Origin: Streptomyces sp. NBC_00224
Lineage (GTDB): Bacteria > Actinomycetota > Actinomycetes > Streptomycetales > Streptomycetaceae
DNA length: 64,000 bases
Direction of reading: 5' to 3'
NCBI RefSeq assembly: GCF_041435195.1
Contig: NZ_CP108106.1
Location: forward strand, 3,844,001-3,908,000
Both the position numbers and the translations under genes were made by a program. Under the pieces are notes generated by a model, which was given only the letters and a program-made list of their open reading frames with translations, made no database searches and was not told the origin of the DNA. Below are positions 1 to 8,919 of this stretch, piece by piece (the stretch's first letter is position 1; each line of letters starts with the position of its first letter).

Positions 1-11
1 CAGGGGCGCGG

Positions 12-593
12 TCAGGCCATCAGCGTCTCGACGAGCGTCTCCTGAAGCCCGCCGAGCCAGAGGTACGCCATGACCATCGGCTTGCGCGGGTCCTCGTCCG
101 GCAGCCGGTACAGCTCGCCGCTCTCGTCCTCGTCGGTGACATCGAGGCGGGTCCCGATGGTCAGACGCAGGTCGTTGAGCGCGCCCAGCCAGCGCCGCGA
201 GTCGTCGGCGGACAGCTTGAGGACCGCCCCGCCGTCGCCCCGCGGGGTGAGCGAGTCGAGGGCGCGCACCACCGCGAGCGCGTCGTCGCGCTTGCGGGAG
301 CGCAGGTCCTTCTCGGTGAAGCGGCGGAACTCGGCGGCGGAGGCGCGCAGTTCGTCGCTCTCACCGCTGTCGTACGCGTCGGGGAAGAGCCGGGCCAGCG
401 CCGGGTCGGCGGGCGGCTCGCTGGGGCCCTCGGCGAAGAGCGCGGCCAGCGGGTCCTCGCCCTCCATCGGCTCGTCGCCGGGGCCGATCAGCTCAAGGAG
501 CTGTACGGCCAGGGAGCGCAGGATGGCGATCTCGACCTCGTCGAGCGCTACGGCGGCGCCACCGCCGGGCAGCGGGTCGAAGTAGCCGGCCAT
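12..593 (-). CDS. DUF2017 family protein
   Basis: 193-aa cytoplasmic protein of unknown function, recognised as the DUF2017 family that follows clpS in many actinobacteria. The start is the ATG at 593, which shares one base with the clpS stop (TGATG arrangement), so the two are almost certainly translationally coupled. The protein is acidic, has no membrane segment or signal peptide, and shows a helical N-terminal part and a conserved tail with tryptophan and YLWLGGLQE-like residues. A role linked to ClpS or N-end-rule proteolysis is inferred only from the coupling. Family assignment is by pattern recognition. Confidence 0.85.
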   Translation of the reverse strand: MAGYFDPLPGGGAAVALDEVEIAILRSLAVQLLELIGPGDEPMEGEDPLAALFAEGPSEPPADPALARLFPDAYDSGESDELRASAAEFRRFTEKDLRSRKRDDALAVVRALDSLTPRGDGGAVLKLSADDSRRWLGALNDLRLTIGTRLDVTDEDESGELYRLPDEDPRKPMVMAYLWLGGLQETLVETLMA

Positions 594-898
594 CAGCCGC
601 GGTCCTGGGTGAGCGTGGCCCACAGCCCGTAGCCGTGCATCGCCTGCACATCGCGCTCCATCTCCTCGCGGCTGCCGCTGGAGACCACCGCCCGGCCCTT
701 GTGGTGGACATCGAGCATCAGCTTGCGGGCCTTGTCCTTGGGGTAGCCGAAGTAGCTCTGGAAGACGTACTGGACGTAGCTCATGAGGTTGACCGGGTCG
801 TTGTGGACGAGCGTCACCCACGGCACATCGGGTTCGGGGACGGCGAAGGTCTCTTCCGCCGACTCGGGGCGTTCGATCTCGACCGGGGCAACACTCAC
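593..898 (-). CDS. clpS: ATP-dependent Clp protease adaptor ClpS
   Basis: 101-aa adaptor that delivers N-degron substrates (Leu, Phe, Trp, Tyr at the N terminus) to the ClpAP/ClpCP protease in the cytoplasm. The ClpS core is clear: [16 protein letters not shown], with the Asn-Asp pair of the N-degron pocket, then [14 protein letters not shown] and [17 protein letters not shown]. The GTG start at 898 is chosen because it gives the usual actinobacterial beginning ([13 protein letters not shown]); an AAGG lies about 12 bases upstream. An upstream ATG at 958 would add 20 low-complexity residues. It is divergent from pncB and overlaps the downstream DUF2017 gene. Confidence 0.93.
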   Translation of the reverse strand: MSVAPVEIERPESAEETFAVPEPDVPWVTLVHNDPVNLMSYVQYVFQSYFGYPKDKARKLMLDVHHKGRAVVSSGSREEMERDVQAMHGYGLWATLTQDRG

Positions 899-918
899 GT
901 CTGTGGACGACCTTCGTC

Positions 919-953
919 TTCTTTGCCGGGGGTCCGGGGGTTCTCCCCCGGGA
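919..953. repeat. Dispersed GC-rich element B, copy 1
   Basis: Short inverted repeat between clpS and pncB. CCGGGGG at 934-940 pairs with CCCCCGG at 945-951 around TTCT. Read on the minus strand it resembles the cores at 12919-12946 and 46829-46855 (TTCCCGGGGG, short loop, CCCCCGGACCCCC), so it looks like a dispersed intergenic element of this genome rather than a unique site. Confidence 0.5.
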
Positions 954-1056
954 AGCACAGCCTCACTTACCCAATGCTGCCACTCGGGGACCGCAGTCGC
1001 ACAAACGGGCCCCCGAAATCGTCACTCTGACGCGAAGAGGAGTAGCATCCAGCACC

Positions 1057-2385
1057 ATGAACCCTGCGGACCTTGGGCTGCCGGTGGACGTGCCGTCGAC
1101 CGCGCTCTTCACGGACCAGTACGAGCTGACCATGCTCCAGGCGGCACTGCGCGCCGGGACGGCCGACCGGCGGTCGGTCTTCGAGGTCTTCACCCGGCGG
1201 CTGCCGGACGGACGCCGGTACGGCGTGGTGGCCGGGACCGGCCGGGTCCTGGACGCCGTGGAGAACTTCCGCTTCGACGCGGGCGTCCTCGGCTTTCTGC
1301 GCGAGCGCGCGATCGTCGACGAGCCGACCCTTCAGTGGCTGGCCTCGTACCGCTTCTCGGGCGACATCTGGGGCTACCCCGAGGGCGAGGTCTACTTCCC
1401 GGGCTCGCCGATCCTGCGGGTCGAGGGCTCCTTCGCGGAGTGCGTGCTCCTGGAGACCGTGATCCTGTCGATCCTCAACCACGACTCGGCGATCGCCGCC
1501 GCCGCGTCCCGGATGTCCGCGGCCGCGGGCGGCCGGGCGCTGATCGAGATGGGCGCCCGGCGCACCCACGAGCTGGCCGCCGTGGCCTCGTCCCGGGCCG
1601 CGTACGTGGGCGGCTTCACCACCACCTCGGACCTGGCGGCCGGGTTCCGCTACGGCATCCCCACCGTCGGCACCAGTGCGCACGCCTTCACCCTGCTCCA
1701 CGACAGCGAGCGGGACGCCTTCCGGGCCCAGGTGGACTCGCTGGGCCGGGGCACCACCCTTCTGGTGGACACCTACGACGTGGCCGAGGCGGTCCGTACC
1801 GCCGTGGAGATCGCGGGCCCCGAGCTCGGCGCCGTCCGGATCGACTCCGGGGACCTGCTGCTCGTCGCCCACCGGGTGCGCCAGCAGCTCGACGAGCTGG
1901 GCGCGACGAAGACGAGGATCGTGGTGACGTCGGACCTCGACGAGTACGCCATCGCCTCGCTGGCGGCCGCGCCCGTGGACGCGTACGGCGTCGGCACCCA
2001 GCTGGTCACCGGCAGCGGGCACCCCACCTGCTCCATGGTCTACAAGCTGGTCGCCCGCGCGCAGAGCGCGGACCCGAAGGCGCCGCTGGTGCCGGTGGCG
2101 AAGAAGTCGATGGGCGGCAAGACCTCGATCGGCGGCCGCAAGTGGGCCGCCCGGCGCACCGACGCCGACGGGATCGCGGAGGCCGAGGTCGTCGGCACCG
2201 GCCCGGTCCCGGCCGAGCTGGCCGACCGGCAGCTGCTCGCCGAGCTGGTCAAGGGTGGCGTGGTGGTGGCCCGCGAGCCGCTGGACACCGCCCGGGAGCG
2301 GCACATCGCGGCGCGCGGCGCGCTGCCGATGTCCGCGATCCAGCTGTCGCGGGGCGAACCGGTACTGCCCACGGAGTACGCGTAA
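1057..2385 (+). CDS. pncB: Nicotinate phosphoribosyltransferase
   Basis: 442-aa cytoplasmic enzyme of the Preiss-Handler NAD salvage route: nicotinate + PRPP + ATP to nicotinate mononucleotide. Family hallmarks are the N-terminal FTDQYELTM motif, FEVFTRRLP, the GTSAHAF segment that carries the autophosphorylated histidine, the RIDSGDLL phosphate-binding motif, and GVGTQLVTGSGHPT near the C-terminus. Length is normal for the family. The ATG is preceded by GAAGAGGAG, but at about 14 bases, slightly far. It lies 100 bp upstream of the nicotinamidase on the same strand, so the two consecutive salvage steps are paired. Confidence 0.95.
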   Translation: MNPADLGLPVDVPSTALFTDQYELTMLQAALRAGTADRRSVFEVFTRRLPDGRRYGVVAGTGRVLDAVENFRFDAGVLGFLRERAIVDEPTLQWLASYRFSGDIWGYPEGEVYFPGSPILRVEGSFAECVLLETVILSILNHDSAIAAAASRMSAAAGGRALIEMGARRTHELAAVASSRAAYVGGFTTTSDLAAGFRYGIPTVGTSAHAFTLLHDSERDAFRAQVDSLGRGTTLLVDTYDVAEAVRTAVEIAGPELGAVRIDSGDLLLVAHRVRQQLDELGATKTRIVVTSDLDEYAIASLAAAPVDAYGVGTQLVTGSGHPTCSMVYKLVARAQSADPKAPLVPVAKKSMGGKTSIGGRKWAARRTDADGIAEAEVVGTGPVPAELADRQLLAELVKGGVVVAREPLDTARERHIAARGALPMSAIQLSRGEPVLPTEYA

Positions 2386-2485
2386 GGCCGCACGTCCGGG
2401 CCTTTGCACCCCAATTGCCCCCTGCCGGACCGGGGTCGGAGTCTCTACGCTCGTTGAACAGCCCCCTGACCGAAGGACAGCCGAC

Positions 2486-3073
2486 ATGCACCGCGCGTTG
2501 ATCGTCGTAGACGTTCAGAACGACTTCTGCGAGGGCGGCAGCCTCGCGGTCACGGGTGGCTCCGACGTCGCCGCTGCCATCACCGACCTGATCGGCCAGG
2601 CCGCCGGGTCCGTCTACCGCCATGTGGTGGCCACCCGCGACCACCATGTCGACCCGGGCGACCACTTCTCGGCGCACCCCGACTTCCGGCGCTCCTGGCC
2701 GGTGCACTGCGTGGCCGGGACGGAGGGCGTGGGCTTCCACCCGAACTTCGCCCCGGCGGTCGCCTGCGGCGCCATAGACGCGGTCTTCGACAAGGGCGCC
2801 CACGCGGCCGCGTACAGCGGCTTCGAGGGGCGCGACGAGAACGGGGTGGGCCTGGCGGAGTGGCTGCGGGCCCGAGAGGTCACCGAGGTCGACGTGGTCG
2901 GCATCGCCACCGACCACTGTGTACGGGCCACGGCGCTGGACGCGGTGCGGGCGGGCTTCGCCACGCATGTACTGCTCGATCTGACCGCCGGCGTCTCCGA
3001 GGAGACGACCGCTCGGGCGATCGAGGAGCTGCGGGCGGCGGGCGCGGAGCTGTCCGGCAAGCCGGTGGTCTGA
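2486..3073 (+). CDS. pncA: Nicotinamidase (isochorismatase fold)
   Basis: 195-aa cysteine hydrolase that deamidates nicotinamide to nicotinate, feeding PncB encoded just upstream. The catalytic triad is visible: Asp9 (VVDVQNDF), Lys103 (FDKGAH) and Cys145 (ATDHCVRAT). Metal-ligand candidates are Asp52, His54 and His60 in RDHHVDPGDHFS. The start ATG at 2486 has GAAGGA at 2472-2477 as ribosome site. By family knowledge such enzymes also activate pyrazinamide. Complete, no oddities. Confidence 0.95.
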   Translation: MHRALIVVDVQNDFCEGGSLAVTGGSDVAAAITDLIGQAAGSVYRHVVATRDHHVDPGDHFSAHPDFRRSWPVHCVAGTEGVGFHPNFAPAVACGAIDAVFDKGAHAAAYSGFEGRDENGVGLAEWLRAREVTEVDVVGIATDHCVRATALDAVRAGFATHVLLDLTAGVSEETTARAIEELRAAGAELSGKPVV

Positions 3074-3079
3074 GCCCCG

Positions 3080-3385
3080 CTACGGCCGCAGCAGCGCCCG
3101 TATCGGGTGCCAGAGCTCCTCGGCCTCCGGCTGCGGCGCGGTGCGCCACAGGAGGCCGTCCGGGTGGTGCAGGACCGCCGTGATCTCGTCCGGCGTGGGC
3201 GGCTCGGTGTTGCCGCGCAGATAGACCGCGCGCAGGCCCAGGTTCCGCAGCCGGGTCAGGGCGCGGGCCCGGTTGGCCGCATGGACCAGGACGCGCACCT
3301 GGCGGCCGTCCCCGGCGGGGCTGGGCAGCGTGAGCGCGACGACGACGCTGCCGTTCGGCAGCTTGCTGAAACCTCCGCCAGGCAT
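3080..3385 (-). CDS. Small conserved hypothetical protein
   Basis: 101-aa protein that I do not recognise. It begins MPGGGFSKLPNGSVVVALTLP and is rich in Arg, Leu and Pro with no signal peptide, membrane helix or cysteine. The middle (VRVLVHAANRARALTRLRNLGLRAVYLRG) reads like a beta-alpha-beta unit. The start at 3385 is backed by GGGGGAG nine bases upstream; an in-frame codon 99 bases further up would have to run through the terminator. It converges on pncA with only 6 bp between stops. Coding potential rests on codon bias and the ribosome site. Confidence 0.65.
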   Translation of the reverse strand: MPGGGFSKLPNGSVVVALTLPSPAGDGRQVRVLVHAANRARALTRLRNLGLRAVYLRGNTEPPTPDEITAVLHHPDGLLWRTAPQPEAEELWHPIRALLRP

Positions 3386-3446
3386 GGCGTACCGCTCCCC
3401 CGTGAGACGTCGTGTCAATAAGGACTCGTAGGACGCACCTAAACAC

Positions 3447-3482
3447 GATCGGCCGCCGCCCGCTAGAGGGCGACGGCCGATC
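3447..3482 (-). terminator. Strong hairpin terminator after the M6 protease gene
   Basis: GATCGGCCG at 3447-3455 pairs with CGGCCGATC at 3474-3482, and the inner GCCC/GGGC bases extend the stem. It lies 25 bp beyond the protease stop and upstream of the small gene at 3385, so it separates the two minus-strand genes. Confidence 0.75.
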
Positions 3483-3507
3483 ATGGTTTGACCTGCGGTT
3501 TTGGGAA

Positions 3508-5916
3508 CTACTTGGTCGACGGACCAACCTTCACGGTGATCGTCGAGCCGTCCTTGGGCTGCTGGACGATGGAGATCCGGGTGTTGGTGTCAGGAACCAG
3601 CACGCTTCCCGTGGGGTTCTCCTTGTACCAGTAGGTGCCCCGGTGGTCGTCGAACATCGGCACGCCGGACTGCGGGCGGACCGTGGTCGCCACGTCGGCC
3701 TTGTGCAGGGTGAGCGCGCCCGTCGGGTAGAAGCTGAAGGTCGCGTCGAACGGCGTGATCTTGTTGCGCATCAGCGTGCCGTCCGCCCACTTCAGCGGCT
3801 TGGCGTGGGCGTCGATCGGCAGGATCTGGCCGTGGCCCGGGTGGACCGAGACGTTGTTGTCCTTCTGGGACAGGTCCCAGAGCCAGATGAGCAGACCGGG
3901 CTGGTACGCGTAGTGCTCCACCCAGGACGGGCGGGTCTTGGCGAAGCCGAAGTTGTACGGGCCGACCTTGAGGGTCTCGTCGTACGACACGAACTGGCGG
4001 TTCTCCGCGATGTAGTACTGCGGGTAGTCGTTGGTGAACGACTCGCCGATGCGGGAGAAGTTCTTCAGCGTCCAGCCGTTGTCGTCGCCCTCGCCACCGT
4101 CGGTGAAGAGCGCGGCGCCGTCGGCGTTCACGGTGATCGCGTCGGCGGTGAAGCCCTTGCCGCCCGCGCCGCCGTCAGTGGCGTAGCGGAAGCGGAGGTC
4201 GATCTTCTTGCCCGCGAAGGCGTCCAGGTTGTACGAGAGCTTCTTGTACGCGCCCGACACGTCGGTCAGGGCCGGCTTGTCGCTGGGGTCGCGGCTGATC
4301 TGCTTGCCGTCGGCGGTGCCGTCCAGCGCGGTCCAGGTGGCGCCGCCGTCCGTGGAGGCCTCGGCGTACAGGAAGTCGTAGTCCAGCTCGATGTCCCACC
4401 AGCCCTGGAGGTCCAGGGAGGCCTTGGACTTGCCGGACAGGTCGACCGGGCGGGTCAGGGTGTTGTTGAGGTTGTCACCCATCCCGCTCCACCACTGCTT
4501 CGTGCCCTCGGCGGGCTTCACGACCGTGGTGGTGACGGGCTTCTTCGGCAGCTCGACGACGAGCGCCTGCTTGTCGTTGGTGTTGTACTCCGAGACGCCC
4601 AGCTTGGTGGTCGAGTGCGTCGCGGCCTTGGCCGTGCCGTAGTTCAGCCAGCCCAGCTGGAGCTTGTCCCAGGCGGTCATGTCGCCCGGCATGTCGCCGA
4701 TCGAGTCCTTGCCGGTGCCCAGCCAGGAGCCGGCCGACATCAGGGACCAGAAGCCGACCGAGTTCTCGGCGGTGTTCGTGGTGTCGTAGAGGTCCGGCAG
4801 ACCGAGGTCGTGGCCGTACTCGTGGGCGAAGACGCCGAGGCCGCCGTTCTCCGGCTGCATCGTGTAGTCGCCGACCCAGATGCCGGTGTCGCCGATCTGC
4901 GTGCCGCCGGCCTTGTTGGTCGCCGGGCCGGTCTTGCCCGCGTCCGTGCCGTAGGCGTACGAGCGGTGGGCCCACAGGGCGTCGGTCTTCTGCGCGCCGC
5001 CGCCGGCCGACTCGTCCTCGCCCGCGTGGACGATCTGGAAGTGGTCGATGTAGCCGTCGGGCTCGTTGAAGTTGCCGTCGTTGTCGAAGTCGTTGCGGTC
5101 CCACTGGTCGTACTGCGCCAGGGTCGCCTTGATCTGCTCGGTGGTCTGGCCCTTGGCCTTCTGGTCCGCGGCCCAGGCGTTGACGCCGTCACGGACCAGG
5201 TCCATCACGTTGGAGCAGTTGGTGGCGCCGCAGTAGTTCGAGCCGTAGCGGGCCTCGTTGGCGGGGACGCGGACCCAGTCCGTGACCGTGCCGTCGACCG
5301 AGTAGCGGCCCGAGGAGGTCTTCTCGTAGTACGTCTTCAGGGAGTGCTTCTGGGTGCCGTCGGCGTTCTTGCCGGTCCCGAAGTACAGGTCCTGGAAGTG
5401 CTGCCGGCTGTAGTCCTTCTGCCAGGCGGTGGAGTTGTCCTTGGCGCGGTCCGGCTGCTGGATCGTGTTGTGCGCCGGGCCGGCCGTGCCCCCGTACTTG
5501 AGGACCGGCGGCTTGGGGCCGGTCGGGCCGTCCGGGTCGAACGTGGTCGTGCTGTCGATCTGGTCCCCGAAGTCCACCAGGACCGTGAAGATCTTGTCGG
5601 TCTTCTCGCGGCCGAGCTCGACGTACTTCTTGTCGTCGAGCTGGACGACCTTGGAGGCGCCGCGCTGCTGCACCTTCTTGTCGCCCGCGATGACCTTCTG
5701 CAGCGCCGCCTGCCGCTGCTGCTCCCGCTGCTTGGTGAACGGGCCCGGAATGTCGTCGATGTGCTTGGCCGAGCCGGTGCCCGGGTCCCGCCGCTCGACG
5801 GGTGCCGGGGCCTTGGTGTCGGCCTGGGCGGTGGCGAACGCGGAGCCTATCGCGCCGGTCGTGGCCAGGGCCACGAGTATGGCGGCAGCTCTGACCGCTC
5901 GTCTGTTGCTGGTCAC
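3508..5916 (-). CDS. Secreted immune inhibitor A family metalloprotease (peptidase M6)
   Basis: 802-aa secreted zinc protease. The N terminus is a signal peptide (VTSNRRAVRAAAILVALATT to AFATAQA), followed by a propeptide and the M6 catalytic domain with the metal motif HEYGH near residue 365 (FAHEYGHDLGLPDLYD) and the downstream FWSLMSAGSW region. The C-terminal part carries a beta-rich domain with Trp- and Asp-rich segments. The GTG start at 5916 has GGGGGAGGA nine bases upstream; the longer form from 6006 would put 30 residues before the signal peptide and is rejected. The role is presumably extracellular protein breakdown. A promoter should lie in the 402-bp gap upstream, and a strong terminator follows. 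Confidence 0.92.
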   Translation of the reverse strand: MTSNRRAVRAAAILVALATTGAIGSAFATAQADTKAPAPVERRDPGTGSAKHIDDIPGPFTKQREQQRQAALQKVIAGDKKVQQRGASKVVQLDDKKYVELGREKTDKIFTVLVDFGDQIDSTTTFDPDGPTGPKPPVLKYGGTAGPAHNTIQQPDRAKDNSTAWQKDYSRQHFQDLYFGTGKNADGTQKHSLKTYYEKTSSGRYSVDGTVTDWVRVPANEARYGSNYCGATNCSNVMDLVRDGVNAWAADQKAKGQTTEQIKATLAQYDQWDRNDFDNDGNFNEPDGYIDHFQIVHAGEDESAGGGAQKTDALWAHRSYAYGTDAGKTGPATNKAGGTQIGDTGIWVGDYTMQPENGGLGVFAHEYGHDLGLPDLYDTTNTAENSVGFWSLMSAGSWLGTGKDSIGDMPGDMTAWDKLQLGWLNYGTAKAATHSTTKLGVSEYNTNDKQALVVELPKKPVTTTVVKPAEGTKQWWSGMGDNLNNTLTRPVDLSGKSKASLDLQGWWDIELDYDFLYAEASTDGGATWTALDGTADGKQISRDPSDKPALTDVSGAYKKLSYNLDAFAGKKIDLRFRYATDGGAGGKGFTADAITVNADGAALFTDGGEGDDNGWTLKNFSRIGESFTNDYPQYYIAENRQFVSYDETLKVGPYNFGFAKTRPSWVEHYAYQPGLLIWLWDLSQKDNNVSVHPGHGQILPIDAHAKPLKWADGTLMRNKITPFDATFSFYPTGALTLHKADVATTVRPQSGVPMFDDHRGTYWYKENPTGSVLVPDTNTRISIVQQPKDGSTITVKVGPSTK

Positions 5917-6318
5917 TTGATGATGTCCTCCCCCGCGGCCGCAGGCACGGACCGGGGGTGAGGGGTCTGGTCTCCGGTGCGCGGCACGCGTCTCAAGTGA
6001 CGACATTGGACCGGAGTTGCCAAAGAAAAGACAGATCTTGACTTGGGTCAGCCAATTACATTATGTAGAGCCGCACTTCCGCTATCCGAACGCTTCCGAT
6101 GTGCTACCCAACCCGGACATCGGGTGCGCCTGTCTCGCCTGTCGGAATGCGGAATGACTCCGTGCGCCCCCCGTGCACCGGCACCGTGGGTTAGGTCACG
6201 CTTACCGGCGGTTCCGTGGGGGCAAGCACCGTCGTAGAGTCGCTTGACAGTGCGATCCGGTTGCCCGGTCGAGAGACCCGCCCCCATCCGATGCCTGCCC
6301 CCGAGGACGGATACCGCC
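5917..6318. other. 402-bp intergenic region with divergent promoters expected
   Basis: Gap between the divergent M6 protease and the small membrane protein. It is noticeably AT-richer around 6020-6070 than its surroundings. No open frame with convincing codon use or RNA gene is seen. One promoter-like pair is listed separately. Confidence 0.5.
6038..6067 (+). promoter_or_regulatory. Possible sigma-70-type promoter
   Basis: TTGACT at 6038-6043 and TATGTA at 6062-6067 are spaced by 18 bp in an unusually AT-rich patch, pointing to the small membrane protein at 6319. The untranslated leader would be about 245 bases, which is long, so the match may be fortuitous. Confidence 0.3.
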
Positions 6319-6582
6319 ATGCCGCGTCCGACTGCAGCACAGCTCGCCTACGGTTCGGCCACCGTCGTCTTCTCGACCGTAGCCATGATTCTTCTCTCCC
6401 AGACCGACTCGGGCGTCGGGGTGGGAGTGATAGTGCTCGCCGCGCTCCTGCTGGGGCTACTGGTCGCCGTGACGGTCCCCATGCCGAAGGCGGCGCGCAC
6501 GGTTCGTACGAACCGCGCCGCCGCCGTCGAGGAGAGCGCCGAGCCTGGGGCGCGCGTACCGGCCGACTCGGTACGGAGCTGA
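6319..6582 (+). CDS. Small membrane protein, two predicted helices
   Basis: 87-aa protein of unknown function. A first hydrophobic segment covers about residues 9-26 (LAYGSATVVFSTVAMILL). A second, GVGVGVIVLAALLLGLLVAV, covers about residues 32-51. A basic and then acidic tail of about 30 residues (ARTVRTNRAAAVEESAEPG) follows. The start ATG at 6319 is preceded by GAGGAC. It stands alone between the M6 protease and the convergent RDD genes. No family is recognised; the topology is a helical hairpin with both ends inside or both outside. Confidence 0.7.
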   Translation: MPRPTAAQLAYGSATVVFSTVAMILLSQTDSGVGVGVIVLAALLLGLLVAVTVPMPKAARTVRTNRAAAVEESAEPGARVPADSVRS

Positions 6583-6607
6583 CCCTCCGCACCGAACCGG
6601 CCCCGGG

Positions 6608-7375
6608 TCAGGGGGCGGTCGAGACCACCACCGTCTTCCCGGCCTTGTCGTGCAGGCCCTGTTTGTAGGGCTTGTCCGTGAGGATCGTGATGATGAGGAT
6701 GATCTGCCACAGACACGGACAGCACAGCAGGGCGGGCAGCCACAGCACGGCCGTGCGGGCCAGGGCGGCGCTCGTGGTGGGCACGCTGCCGTCGTTGAGC
6801 ATCGCGACCCGCAGGTTCAGCAGCTTCTTGCCGACCGTCTGACCGTCCCGCTTCAGCATGATGGTGTCGTACGCGAGATACGCCACGATGCCGATGAGGT
6901 TCCAGGCGAGTCCGCTGCCGCTGTACGCCCGGCCGATGACGTCGGAGGTGTCCTCGCCGCTCCTCGTCTGGTACACCCAGCGGTCCGAGGTCGCCCACTC
7001 CAGCAGGCCGAGCGGGATCGCGATCAGCAGGGCGTCGATGATGCGGGCGAGCAGCCGCCGCCCGAAGTCGGCGAGCGGCGGCATCCCGCTGAGCGGATCG
7101 GGACCGCCGTACTGGTTTCCCCCGCCGTACGGGTCGTACGGCGGCGGGGTGCTGCCATAGGGCGAACCGGGGGGCGGCGTGCCGTAGGGGCTTCCGGGGG
7201 GAGGGCTGCCGTACGGACCGCCGCCGGGGGGAGGGGCGCCGCTGCCCGGAGGTGGGCCGCCTCCGGGGGGCGGGCCCTGGCTCCAGCCGGGAGAGTCGGA
7301 CGGCTTCTTGAGGAACGGGTCGTTCTCGGGCGGCTCGTCCTCGGGCGGCCGGCCGGGGGGCGGTTCGTTGCTCAT
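6608..7375 (-). CDS. RDD family membrane protein with Gly/Pro/Tyr-rich N terminus
   Basis: 255-aa integral membrane protein. Residues 1-95 are a low-complexity cytoplasmic tail with repeated PPPGSPYG-like units. The RDD domain follows (DFGRRLLARIIDALLIAIP, then MLKRDGQTVGKKLLNLRVAML and a final hydrophobic stretch with CCPCLWQ). RDD proteins are thought to be transporters or accessory membrane factors, but the function here is unknown. It lies 80 bp downstream of a second RDD gene on the same strand, so it is likely co-transcribed and a paralogue. The start at 7375 (MSNEPPPG) fits the usual form of such proteins. Confidence 0.85.
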   Translation of the reverse strand: MSNEPPPGRPPEDEPPENDPFLKKPSDSPGWSQGPPPGGGPPPGSGAPPPGGGPYGSPPPGSPYGTPPPGSPYGSTPPPYDPYGGGNQYGGPDPLSGMPPLADFGRRLLARIIDALLIAIPLGLLEWATSDRWVYQTRSGEDTSDVIGRAYSGSGLAWNLIGIVAYLAYDTIMLKRDGQTVGKKLLNLRVAMLNDGSVPTTSAALARTAVLWLPALLCCPCLWQIILIITILTDKPYKQGLHDKAGKTVVVSTAP

Positions 7376-7455
7376 GTCCGCAGTGCACCGCGCGGGGTGG
7401 GGCCCCGCAACGGCACGGGGCCCGTTCGGGGTACGGCCGCCGCCCGGCCCCGGCG

Positions 7456-8919
7456 TCAGGTGCCCGCGACGAAGGTGCGGGCCGCCTTGTCGTGCCAGCA
7501 CTGGCGCCACGGGCGGTCGAACAGGCACCACACGACGTTGACCACGCCGACGGCGAGGACGCCGAGGACGCCGTAGACCAGCCAGCGGCGCAGGGCCGCG
7601 CCGAAGGCCGGCGGCTCGTGCGACTCCAGGTCGCGCACCTGGACCCGCAGCAGCCGCTTGCCCAGCGTGCGGCCCCACTTGGCGGTGGGCAGCGCCTCGT
7701 AGAGCAGGCCGAGGAGCAGGAAGGCGCCGAGCACGATCGCGAGATAGCCGGCGGTGGTCGCGTCCAGGAGGTACACCGTCACCGTCTCGCCGGACAGCTT
7801 GGCGGCGTCGATCTTCTCCTGGATGTGGTCCGCGCCCTTGATCCAGAGCGGCACGGCGAGCCCGGCGACGGCCCCGCCGAGCACCACGGTGTCCACCAGC
7901 CGGGCGGCGAGCCGCCGCCCGAGACCGGCGGGCCGGGCCGCGGCCTGCGCCCGCGCGGCCCGCAGGAACGGGTCCTCCACGGGCGGCTTCCACGGCACCA
8001 CGGGCTCTCCGGGACCCGAGGGCTCCTCGGGCCGCGCCAGCTGGTGCACCTGCTGCGCCCAGGACGCGGAGCCCCCGCCGGACCCGGTGGTGACGGGCGA
8101 GGAGGGCGGGGCGGCCTGCTGCGGCACGGAGGGCGGCGCGGCGGCCTGCTGTTGCTGTACGGGGGCGGGCTGCTGCGGGGCGACCGGCGCCGAGGGCAGC
8201 GCGGCCCGGGCGGGCGCGGGCCGGACGGCCGCCGGGGCGCCCTGCGGCTCGGCCCGGCGCGGGTCGGCCACCCGCGGGTCGCCCCCGACGCGCGGGTCCC
8301 CGGGCCACTGCCGGCCCGGCAACGGCTGCGCGGGCAGCGACTGCACCGGCACCGGCGCGCCCGACGGGGCCTGGGCGCGCCCCTGGCCCTGCGGAACGGG
8401 GGCCGGGTCGGCGGGCAACGGCACGGCCGCCCCGGCCCGCTGGGACGCCGGTCCGGCGGGCAGTGGAAGCGGCTGCGGCCGCCCGGTCTCCGGCTGCGCC
8501 GGAAGCGGCTGGGGCACCTGCCCCGGCGCCGGGTCCCCCGGCTGCCCCCACGAGATCCGCCGCGCCGCGTCGTCGCCGAAGCCCGACTGGTGGGAGGCGT
8601 CGGCCTGCCAGGCCGGGGCCGGGTCGGGGCGGCTGCCGTGGAGGGGGACGGGGTCGGGCTCGTCGAGGAAGACGGGGCCCGTCTCCTCCACGGCGGGCGC
8701 GGGCATCGGCATCGGCGGGGCCGAGGCGAGGGCGGGCGCCGCCGGGGCCGCACCGGCCGGCGGCACGGGCATGGCTTCGCCCTCGGCCGGGGCGGGCCGG
8801 CTCGTACCGGGCACCCAGGCGGCGCCGTTCCAGTACCGGACATATCCGGGGATGGACGGATCTGGATAGAAGCCTGCGAAGGGGGTTCCGTCGCCGGTTG
8901 CCGGGGTGGGGGCGCTCAT
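7456..8919 (-). CDS. DUF2510-RDD membrane protein with long Pro/Gln linker
   Basis: 487-aa protein. It starts MSAPTPATGDG and has a DUF2510 segment at about residues 12-40 (FYPDPSIPGYVRYWNGAAWV), a roughly 250-residue Pro/Ala/Gln-rich disordered linker, and a C-terminal RDD domain with three to four hydrophobic segments (RRLAARLVDTVVLGGAVAGL, then GRTLGKRLLRVQVRDLES). DUF2510 is a short Trp-containing module common in actinobacterial membrane proteins, of unknown ligand. It sits directly upstream of another RDD gene. The function is unknown; a role in cell-envelope transport is only a guess. Confidence 0.85.
   Translation of the reverse strand: MSAPTPATGDGTPFAGFYPDPSIPGYVRYWNGAAWVPGTSRPAPAEGEAMPVPPAGAAPAAPALASAPPMPMPAPAVEETGPVFLDEPDPVPLHGSRPDPAPAWQADASHQSGFGDDAARRISWGQPGDPAPGQVPQPLPAQPETGRPQPLPLPAGPASQRAGAAVPLPADPAPVPQGQGRAQAPSGAPVPVQSLPAQPLPGRQWPGDPRVGGDPRVADPRRAEPQGAPAAVRPAPARAALPSAPVAPQQPAPVQQQQAAAPPSVPQQAAPPSSPVTTGSGGGSASWAQQVHQLARPEEPSGPGEPVVPWKPPVEDPFLRAARAQAAARPAGLGRRLAARLVDTVVLGGAVAGLAVPLWIKGADHIQEKIDAAKLSGETVTVYLLDATTAGYLAIVLGAFLLLGLLYEALPTAKWGRTLGKRLLRVQVRDLESHEPPAFGAALRRWLVYGVLGVLAVGVVNVVWCLFDRPWRQCWHDKAARTFVAGT

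Noticed and set aside
3412..5961. 849-aa plus-strand reading frame opposite the M6 protease
   Set aside because: Antisense shadow caused by G+C-rich third positions; composition is Val/Gly/Arg-rich with no domain, while the minus strand has signal peptide and HEYGH motif.
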